A stretch of 34,104 bases of DNA from PALSA-1006 sp964571195 (GTDB taxonomy: Bacteria > Pseudomonadota > Gammaproteobacteria > Burkholderiales > Gallionellaceae), in assembly GCA_964571195.1 (NCBI GenBank), contig CAZNAD010000022.1, forward strand, positions 1 through 34,104. Reading direction: 5' to 3'. Positions 7,650 to 13,832 of the stretch are shown here, piece by piece (within the stretch, counting starts at the first letter, position 1; each line of letters opens with the position of its first letter). A model generated the notes under the pieces. That model ran no database searches. It was not told the DNA's origin and saw nothing but the letters and a program-made list of their open reading frames with translations. The translations under genes were made by a program, and so were the position numbers.

Positions 7650-9926
7650 TTAGTCGACCAAGGAAGAGAGGGTGGGAGAGGCTAGCCAGCGTCCGAACAT
7701 GTCGGTGTAGGCATCTTCGAGTGCGTGTGCGAGGCCACGGGAGTCGCATAACGGGCTGTTTGCCATCCGTTCGCGCTGGCTAAAGCGCAGTTGTTTGCGT
7801 AACGGCACGTCTCTGGCCAGGGCGATGGTTTTATCCAGATATTCCGTTTCCGAATGCGCGATCCATTCGTCGTGGCCCAAACTTTGTAGCAGAGAGGCGG
7901 AGAAGCGCGCACCGACGTGGTCGCCCAATAGATGGACGACCGGCACACCCATCCAGAGCGCATCGCAGGTCGATGTGCCGCCGCCGTGTGAGGCGATCGG
8001 GTCGAGGGCGATGTCGACACGGTCATGTTGCGCCATGTAGTTGTACCAGTCGCTGCCCGGTTCGAGTTCGATGCGCTCCGCAGTGATGCCGTGTGCCGCC
8101 AGCTCGGCCAGGATGCGCTGGCGATTGCCCGCGTCGGCAAGGNNNNNNNNNNNNNNNNNNNNNNNNNNNNNNNNNNNNNNNNNNNNNNNNNNNNNNNNNN
8201 NNNNNNNNNNNNNNNNNNNNNNNNNNNNNNNNNNNNNNNNNNTCGGCAAGGCATGCATTATCCTGGCCCACAGCCGCAAGGTCGGCGGGGTGATCTTGCC
8301 GAGGTTGTTGAAGCAGCCGAGACAGATACTGCCGTCAGCGGCAGGCTGCCAGGCGGGGAGCGGTGCCTCGGCGATGGTCTTGTAGGACAGCCAGGTGCGC
8401 GGCAATCGCCACACCTTCTCGCTGAAATGCCCGTCCATTTCCGGGGGGGCGAGCGTGGCATCACCGATCCAATAATCCATCTCACTCAGGCCGGTACTGG
8501 CGAAATAAAGGTAAGTGGCTTGCACCGGTGCCGCGCGGCGCGCGAACACACCGAGCCGGTTATGCGCGGAATGTGCGGAGAGGTCGATAAGTACGTCGAT
8601 GCCATCGGCTGCGATGCGCTGACAGACATCTTCATCCGCAATGCCGGAGATCGGAACCCAGTGATCAAACAAGGCGTTCAGGCGCTCGGTCACATCATCG
8701 CGGGTGCGGTTGTTGGAGTAGGCATACAACTCGACCCGCGTGCGGTCGTGGCACGCCAATAACCGCTCCATGAAGTAACTGACCGCATGTTTGCGAAAGT
8801 CACCGGACACATATCCCACCTTCAGCCGACGTCCCGCGAGCGGTGAGCGGACAAACGTGCGTTGCCGGGCGGTGTGACGGATATCAGGCGGGATGCAGGC
8901 GAGTTCCCAGCCGCGTGCCTGAGCAAGATATTCTTCCGGTGCCAGTGTGGCATGGTAGCCGGTGAGGAACAGCAGGTTGCTGTAGGCATTGGCATAGCCC
9001 GGGCGGAGGGCAAGCGCGGTGCGATAACATTCGGCGGCATCATCCAGCCGGCCTTGCGCGCGTAGCGCGTTACCCAGATTGCAATGGCCTTCGACGAAGT
9101 CCGGCTGAAGCTCCAGGGTGCGGCGATAGCTGGCGATGGCCTCGTCCAGCTGGTCTCGTGCCTGTAGCGCGATACCCAGATTGTAGTGGGCTTCGGCCAT
9201 GCCGGGGCTGTAGGTGAGGGCTTGCCGGTAACTGCTGATCGCTTCGTCGTGATGCCCCTGTGCCAAGAGCGCCGCCCCCAGGTTGCAATGTGCCTGGGCA
9301 TAGTCCGGGAAAAGCGCGATGGCCTGCCGGTAACTGGCGCTGGCTTCGTCCAGTCTGCTTTGCGCGCTGAAGGCGGTACCCAGATTGAAATGCATCTCGG
9401 GCAGATTCGGCGCGAGGGTCGCGGCCTGGCGGAAACATTCCAGAGCCTGAACTGTTTCTCCCGCCATCAACAGACAATGGCCAAGATTACTGAGCGATTC
9501 GATATGGTTCGGTGCCAGCGAGAGTGCCTGCCGGTAAGCCGCGATGGCGGCTTGTAGGTGCCCTTGTTTTTGCAGGGCATGGCCGAGGTTGTAATGGAAC
9601 ACCGCATTGGCGGGATTGATCTGGATCGCTTTGCGGAAACACGTAATCGCTTCGTCGAGCTTGCCCTGCGACTGTGCCACGGTTCCCAGATTGCAATGGA
9701 ACACCGGAGAGTGCGGATTGGCATGAAGTGCCAGATTGATGAGGTCGCGCGCGAGTTCATGGTTTCCCACTTGATGGGCCAGCATGCCGAGCAGATGCAG
9801 GGCATCGGGATGCTCGGGGTTCTCGCTCAGTGCCTCCTGGTAAGCCGTGTTGGCCTGATCCAGCCGCCCTGCCTGATGATGTGCCAGTCCGACTTGGACG
9901 AACCGGTCCGCCTTCTGGTTGCGCAT
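7650..9926 (-). CDS. TPR-repeat O-GlcNAc transferase-like glycosyltransferase (SPINDLY/GT41 type), interrupted by an assembly gap
   Basis: This is a predicted cytoplasmic protein glycosyltransferase. Nine 34-residue TPR repeats occupy about residues 6-311 (pattern A-x-x-x-LG-x-x-x-x-x-G-x-x-x-x-A). A GT41-like catalytic part follows from about residue 365: KVGYVSGDFRKHAVSYF, APVQATYLYFASTGLSEMDY, CFNNLGKITPPTLRLWARI and DIALDPIASHGGGTSTCDALW. The lysine in NLGKI and the histidine in FRKHAV align by eye with catalytic or UDP-binding positions of human OGT. A 100-N gap (8143-8242) removes a short segment after WARIMHALP. The start overlaps the PRMT-like gene's stop (TAATG) and the end is two bases from fliB, so flagellin is the likely acceptor (inference). 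Confidence 0.9.
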   Translation of the reverse strand: MRNQKADRFVQVGLAHHQAGRLDQANTAYQEALSENPEHPDALHLLGMLAHQVGNHELARDLINLALHANPHSPVFHCNLGTVAQSQGKLDEAITCFRKAIQINPANAVFHYNLGHALQKQGHLQAAIAAYRQALSLAPNHIESLSNLGHCLLMAGETVQALECFRQAATLAPNLPEMHFNLGTAFSAQSRLDEASASYRQAIALFPDYAQAHCNLGAALLAQGHHDEAISSYRQALTYSPGMAEAHYNLGIALQARDQLDEAIASYRRTLELQPDFVEGHCNLGNALRAQGRLDDAAECYRTALALRPGYANAYSNLLFLTGYHATLAPEEYLAQARGWELACIPPDIRHTARQRTFVRSPLAGRRLKVGYVSGDFRKHAVSYFMERLLACHDRTRVELYAYSNNRTRDDVTERLNALFDHWVPISGIADEDVCQRIAADGIDVLIDLSAHSAHNRLGVFARRAAPVQATYLYFASTGLSEMDYWIGDATLAPPEMDGHFSEKVWRLPRTWLSYKTIAEAPLPAWQPAADGSICLGCFNNLGKITPPTLRLWARIMHALPXXXXXXXXXXXXXXXXXXXXXXXXXXXXXXXXXXLADAGNRQRILAELAAHGITAERIELEPGSDWYNYMAQHDRVDIALDPIASHGGGTSTCDALWMGVPVVHLLGDHVGARFSASLLQSLGHDEWIAHSETEYLDKTIALARDVPLRKQLRFSQRERMANSPLCDSRGLAHALEDAYTDMFGRWLASPTLSSLVD
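8143..8242. other. assembly gap (100 N) inside the OGT-like gene
   Basis: Exactly 100 N, the usual placeholder for a gap of unknown length. The same nine bases, TCGGCAAGG, lie immediately before (8134-8142) and after (8243-8251) the gap. Joining the two copies directly would break the frame, so real bases are missing. Judged against relatives, about 10-15 residues are expected between WARIMHALP and LADAGNRQR, so the true gap is probably shorter than 100 bases. Confidence 0.98.
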
Positions 9927-10825
9927 TATGGTTTGCCGGAGACTTTCAGTGTGGTGCGTATGCTGTTCTCCAGTGAGCGGATGGAGCCGCCGGTGAGATA
10001 GCTGAACGAGACCTGCAATTCATCTCCGGCCTGCGCGTTCAGCGGCTGGAGCAGGGGCAAGACAAGATAGTCGATCACCCAGTCGATGGTGCTGCCATCC
10101 TGCGGGTTGATGGTCAGCACGTTCTTGGTGAAGAAGCGCAGTGCATTGACCGTGCCGGTTTGTGCCAGCGTGAACGAGCCCTGCCAGGAGATCTCGCGTC
10201 CGGTCGGCTGGGACAGGTCGAGGATGCTGTAGGTCTGGGGCGGAGCCAGTTCCTTTGCGCCGGGATGTTCGGCGAACACGCGCTGGAATTGGATGATGGG
10301 TGCATGGTAGCCGGAGAAATCGTAGTCCTGTTGCAGCGGCTGTACCGCCATGATCACTGCGGTGGGGATGAATACCGGTAGCTTGTCGCCGAAACGTTTG
10401 CGGTAACGCGCCTTGAAGGCTTCGATTACCTCGATCTGTTTTTCGCGCAACATGGCGACGTGGATCATTTCGCAGATCACCACATCCACCGGTTCGGGAG
10501 GCAAGTAGTCGAAGGCGTCGGCATGCACCACTTCGACCTTGTGCCCGTTCGGGTTGAGCGCCAGCAGACGGCGCGATTCGGCGACCAGGACCGGGTTGAA
10601 TTCGACACACCAGACATGGCTGGCTTTGCCTGCGGCGAGGTACGACAACACACCGGTACCGCCGCCAAGCTCGAGCACTTTCGCGCCCTCGAAAACAGCG
10701 AAATCGATCGCCGCCTTGAAGTTGTCCATGCGGTTCTTGTCGGTCAGCATGTTGTGGTGGTAATGCAAGGGAATGAACTGCCCCAGATAATGAGTCTCCG
10801 CTTCGTCATCGTGTAAGGTGTGCAT
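9926..10825 (-). CDS. PRMT-like SAM-dependent protein methyltransferase
   Basis: This 299-residue protein looks like a bacterial relative of protein arginine methyltransferases. The PRMT N-terminal helix pattern H-x-x-M-L-x-D-x-x-R is present (HHNMLTDKNRMDNF, residues 23-36). The SAM-binding motif I is VLELGGGTGVLS (50-61), with the acidic ribose-binding residue in WCVEFNP. A double-E loop (CEMIHVAMLRE) has glutamates at 119 and 128, the same nine-residue spacing as PRMT1. A C-terminal beta-barrel-like part contains STIDWVIDYLVLP (245-257) where PRMTs have T-H-W, followed by AGDELQVSF. The stop overlaps the OGT gene's ATG (TAATG), and ycgR lies 27 bases upstream. The substrate is unknown; flagellin or another flagellar protein is inferred. 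A non-arginine substrate is possible because T-H-W reads I-D-W. Confidence 0.82.
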   Translation of the reverse strand: MHTLHDDEAETHYLGQFIPLHYHHNMLTDKNRMDNFKAAIDFAVFEGAKVLELGGGTGVLSYLAAGKASHVWCVEFNPVLVAESRRLLALNPNGHKVEVVHADAFDYLPPEPVDVVICEMIHVAMLREKQIEVIEAFKARYRKRFGDKLPVFIPTAVIMAVQPLQQDYDFSGYHAPIIQFQRVFAEHPGAKELAPPQTYSILDLSQPTGREISWQGSFTLAQTGTVNALRFFTKNVLTINPQDGSTIDWVIDYLVLPLLQPLNAQAGDELQVSFSYLTGGSIRSLENSIRTTLKVSGKP

Positions 10826-10852
10826 TTTTTCCGGCCTTAGAATTGAAATACG

Positions 10853-11605
10853 TTAGCGATAGGCGCCCATACTGGCCGACAAACGCTGCATCTGTGCGAC
10901 ATAACGCTGCAAGGGCAGGATCGTCTCCTGTCCCGGTTTGACGAATTCGCAGCCCGCGCGCTGGTTTACCTTTCCGGTCCGGCTGACGACCTCGAACAAG
11001 TTTTTGACTTGCAGGGTGGCGGTCAATTTCCCAACTTCCGGCAGGTCGATTTCGCAACCCGGATAGATATTGCCGGCACGCAATTTAACATCTTTTTCGC
11101 GATATTCGAGAGAAAGGCCACTTACGCTGATGTCTACCACCGGCATGACTTGAGCCGTCGGCTTGAAAATGCATTTGACCGGATATTGCGGCCAAGTCGG
11201 CAAGCGGTAGCAATCGCGGCGTTGCAGGCGCAACAACCGTTGCGGCAGGGGGAGGAAAAGAGCGTCGCTATTCTGGAACGCGGCCAACTGCGGCGGTTGG
11301 GAGGCAAACTGCACCTTGGTCTGGTTATGGGTGCTGACAAAAACGATTTCTTCGCTGGCGAGAATATGGTGGTTGTCGCGCGGATTGGACGCCGGATCTA
11401 TCCAGATGCCTTGCTTATCCGCAGCCAGCAACATGGTCAGGAAGAAGCGCTTGCGGCCATCGTAATATAACGCGCTGCGCGAGCGGTGTTTGCAAATCGT
11501 TTGCAGGATGTTCTGAATCTCCATCCTGGAGTCGATCAGAAATTCGCGGTCTTCGCCAGCGGCGAACGTCTCGATCTTGAGCGGATTGGATTTTTCTTTG
11601 ATCAT
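10853..11605 (-). CDS. ycgR: flagellar brake protein YcgR (PilZ domain)
   Basis: YcgR binds c-di-GMP and then slows or biases the flagellar motor. The protein has an N-terminal YcgR domain (about residues 10-110 from the chosen start: DSRMEIQNILQTICKHRS) and a C-terminal PilZ domain with the c-di-GMP-binding RRxxR-type motif (LQRRDCYRLPTW) and DISVSGLSLEY, a D-x-S-x-x-G match. I chose ATG 11605 (MIKEKSNPLKIE), giving 250 residues, close to the usual 245; an in-frame start at 11659 would add 18 residues without family support. It follows the flhB-like gene in the fliC-to-fliB run of minus-strand genes and is the likely receptor for c-di-GMP from the neighbouring cyclases. Confidence 0.92.
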   Translation of the reverse strand: MIKEKSNPLKIETFAAGEDREFLIDSRMEIQNILQTICKHRSRSALYYDGRKRFFLTMLLAADKQGIWIDPASNPRDNHHILASEEIVFVSTHNQTKVQFASQPPQLAAFQNSDALFLPLPQRLLRLQRRDCYRLPTWPQYPVKCIFKPTAQVMPVVDISVSGLSLEYREKDVKLRAGNIYPGCEIDLPEVGKLTATLQVKNLFEVVSRTGKVNQRAGCEFVKPGQETILPLQRYVAQMQRLSASMGAYR

Positions 11606-11671
11606 GGCACGGGTATCCAGATTCAGGTTATGACGGAATTCATGCCTTGAACCGGTCAAGGCGGAGTCATT

Positions 11672-11977
11672 CTATTTCTGGCTGCCCGAGTTAATGCGCG
11701 GATTAGAGGGGATTTCCTTGTGTTCCAATCGGTATATCCATGCCAGCAGCTCCGCCACGGCAAGGTAAAGTTCGGCAGGGATGTGCTCATCCAGCTCGAC
11801 CTGCATGAGCATGCCGACCAATTCTTCTGACTCATGAACGAACACACCGTGTTCTCGGGCGCGCTCGATGATGGCTTGGGCGATGATGCCGCGTCCCCGG
11901 GCGACCACCTTGGGGGCGGCATCACCGCTCTGATAGGCCAGAGCGACCGCCATCTGGCGTTTATCAGGGCTTGTCAT
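11672..11977 (-). CDS. FlhB C-terminal-domain homologue (FlhX/FhlB-type export switch protein)
   Basis: This 101-residue protein corresponds only to the cytoplasmic domain of FlhB/YscU, the substrate-specificity switch of the flagellar type III export gate. Family features are AVALAYQSGDAAPKVVARGRGIIAQ, AREHGVFVHESEELVGML and IPAELYLAVAELLAWIY (each a short stretch of the known fold). It lacks the membrane part and the autocleaved N-P-T-H of full FlhB. In other bacteria such free-standing domains can partly replace the FlhB C-terminal fragment. Its first 14 bases overlap the end of fliK, a common arrangement that couples hook-length control with the export switch. A full-length flhB is expected elsewhere in the genome. 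Confidence 0.92.
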   Translation of the reverse strand: MTSPDKRQMAVALAYQSGDAAPKVVARGRGIIAQAIIERAREHGVFVHESEELVGMLMQVELDEHIPAELYLAVAELLAWIYRLEHKEIPSNPRINSGSQK

Positions 11978-12953
11978 GGGAGGTGACCAGGGCGCTGGCG
12001 ACTGTGATGCCGCGCTCCGCCAGTGCGGCGGTCAATTGGGAGCTGGCCGCACCGAGCAAGGCGCGGGTCTGGCCGCCGGAGGCATCCAGCGTGATACTCA
12101 GTCCGTTGCTGTTGAAGCGCAGCATCGCCGCCACTTCGCCCAGTTTGGGCAGATCGAGCCGGATCTGGGTGGCCCACTCTCCGCCCGACCCGTTATATCC
12201 ACCGCCGCCACGGCGTGGCTGCTCTTCGTGGATCTCCCAGTCCATCTTCTGCTCGGGCCAGACATATCCCTGCCACAACACCTGACGAGTCTCCAGCGCA
12301 TTCAACTGTTGCTGCACCAGCGGCTGTAGCTGGCCGGGGATGGTAGCAGTGTCGGTGTGTGCGGCGATATGCCCGGTCGAAGCGGAGGCGGCAGTCAATT
12401 GGTTCTGGGGTTCCTGCAACAGTTGCGCGGTGCTGCGCCCGCCCGCCAGCCATTGCGCTTGGTGTGATTCGTAGAACAAGCCGCTTTGGCTGAGTGATTG
12501 GTGCAGTTTTTCGGCCAAGTGTGTGGTGTCCGGCGCACTTGCCGCAGTGGCCAGCAGCGGCTCGCTGCGCATGGCGCGCACGTGAGCTTTTTCCAGCGGT
12601 TGCTGGGATAGAGATGCCAGCAGGCGCGCGGTGGTGCTGAGTTGTTCTGGAGAGGAGAGCGGGTTATTGGAGGCCGACAGGCCGAAGGTCAGTCGCGGTT
12701 GCAACGACATCACCTGCAACTCGACCACGTCCCCGCTTTTGAGGTTGTCGGGGAGCTGCATGTGCATCATCTGCTCAAGTACGCGAACCTTGAATACGCC
12801 GGGACTGACTTCTGCCTGTATCGCCCCCTGTACCTTCTGTCCCAGTTCGAAGCCGTCCTTGCCGCTGTTGTCCTTGTCCGGTGCCGGAGTGATTAGCGGC
12901 CTCTCGTTAAGAGAGAGAGCCCGGAGAGTGTTGAGAACGTCGGTGGGGAGCAT
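11964..12953 (-). CDS. fliK: flagellar hook-length control protein (FliK-type)
   Basis: This 329-residue protein is assigned from its C-terminal domain and context. The N-terminal 230 residues are Gln/Ala/Ser-rich and low in complexity, with LSQQPLEKAHVRAMRSEPLL in the middle, as expected for an unfolded secreted molecular ruler. The C-terminal part (about 255-325) has the FliK_C signature: IRLDLPKLGEVAAMLRFNS and LTAALAERGITVASA. FliK sets hook length and triggers the switch to filament export through FlhB. Its stop overlaps the FlhB-like gene start by 14 bases. A 77-base gap separates it from fliT, with no terminator that I can see. The protein is somewhat short for FliK but within the family range. 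Confidence 0.82.
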   Translation of the reverse strand: MLPTDVLNTLRALSLNERPLITPAPDKDNSGKDGFELGQKVQGAIQAEVSPGVFKVRVLEQMMHMQLPDNLKSGDVVELQVMSLQPRLTFGLSASNNPLSSPEQLSTTARLLASLSQQPLEKAHVRAMRSEPLLATAASAPDTTHLAEKLHQSLSQSGLFYESHQAQWLAGGRSTAQLLQEPQNQLTAASASTGHIAAHTDTATIPGQLQPLVQQQLNALETRQVLWQGYVWPEQKMDWEIHEEQPRRGGGGYNGSGGEWATQIRLDLPKLGEVAAMLRFNSNGLSITLDASGGQTRALLGAASSQLTAALAERGITVASALVTSHDKP

Positions 12954-13030
12954 GGTTGGTCGCTATCGTGCTATTCGTGACGGGGCGAGACAATTCCTCC
13001 TCGGTGCAGGCGACAAGCAGGGTCTGACGG

Positions 13031-13357
13031 TCAATAACCGCCGTCGGAGGAATAGGCTCTCTGCAATTTATCTTCGCTACGGGCGTTGCTCATGATGCGT
13101 TGCAATTGCGCCATCCATTGTTCGGTCTGGCTGCGGATCACGGCATCGTCGGCGAGGATCTTCTTGATCAGTGCAACCTTGCGCAAGCGGGTCGCTTCGT
13201 CGATGGGAGCCAGATCCAGCCGCTGCATTTCCGCCACATGTGCGGCGGATTGTTCTTCCAGTTCGGAGAGCAGATCCCATTCCCCCTGCGCGGCGGCTTC
13301 GCGCATCTTGCCGGTGAGGGTGGAGAGTGTTTCGTATTTTTCGATGACGGCGTTCAT
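13031..13357 (-). CDS. fliT: flagellar protein FliT (FliD export chaperone)
   Basis: This is a small, helix-rich, highly charged 108-residue protein in the fliT position directly after fliS. In enterobacteria FliT binds the cap protein FliD before export. The sequence begins MNAVIEKYETLSTLTGKMRE and contains a long predicted helix (AAQGEWDLLSELEEQSAAHV), as in FliT proteins of betaproteobacteria. I chose ATG 13357, four bases past the fliS stop, with a GGAAGGA element on the minus strand inside the fliS end; a longer frame to 13495 lies within fliS and has a non-FliT composition. The function rests on weak sequence similarity plus strong gene order. Confidence 0.82.
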   Translation of the reverse strand: MNAVIEKYETLSTLTGKMREAAAQGEWDLLSELEEQSAAHVAEMQRLDLAPIDEATRLRKVALIKKILADDAVIRSQTEQWMAQLQRIMSNARSEDKLQRAYSSDGGY

Positions 13358-13361
13358 GCGG

Positions 13362-13820
13362 TTACATCCTTCCATAGACCAGCGGAGTTTTGGTGATCGG
13401 TTGTTGCGCGAGTTCGGTTTGCGGGCGCTGTTCGGCGACCGGACGTATGCTTTCCCAAGCGCCCCGCAGATCGAGCAGCAAGGTACTGACCTCATCCAGG
13501 ATCGCGGTGTCGTTCTTCATGTTGGCAACCAGCAGACGCTGGGTCATGTAGTCGTAGAGGTCGGACAGGTTTTGTGCCAGCGGGCCGCCTGCCTTCAGAT
13601 CCAGACCGGCCTTCAGCCCGTCGTTGATGATGGAGATGGCCTGGCTGATGGACTTGCCTTTGGCGGCGATCTCTTTGCGTATCATCTGGTTCTTGGCCGA
13701 GGCGATGGATAACAACGCTCCCTGATACAGCATCAGAATCAATTTATGCGGATCGGACGAGTGCGCCTTCGATTCGATGGCGACATTGGAGTAAGCTTTT
13801 ACGGCTGCGCTCATGTTCAT
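13362..13820 (-). CDS. fliS: flagellin export chaperone FliS
   Basis: FliS binds the C-terminus of unexported flagellin and keeps it from polymerising in the cytoplasm. The 152-residue protein has the family motifs AVKAYSNVAIESKAHSSDPHKLI (the Y-x-x-x-x-V-x-x-A-x-P-H-x-L pattern near residues 9-28), LMLYQGALLSIASAK, ISIINDGLKAGLDLKAGG and LSDLYDYMTQRLLVAN. It starts 12 bases after the fliD stop, preceded by GGAG, and ends four bases before fliT. The C-terminal 20 residues (QPITKTPLVYGRM) are a flexible tail of the kind seen in betaproteobacterial FliS. Confidence 0.95.
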   Translation of the reverse strand: MNMSAAVKAYSNVAIESKAHSSDPHKLILMLYQGALLSIASAKNQMIRKEIAAKGKSISQAISIINDGLKAGLDLKAGGPLAQNLSDLYDYMTQRLLVANMKNDTAILDEVSTLLLDLRGAWESIRPVAEQRPQTELAQQPITKTPLVYGRM

Positions 13821-13832
13821 GTTGTTCTCCGC

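Noticed and set aside
6856..7653. Long plus-strand open frame opposite fliB (265 codons)
   Set aside because: Its composition is that of an antisense shadow, and fliB has all family cysteines in the other frame.
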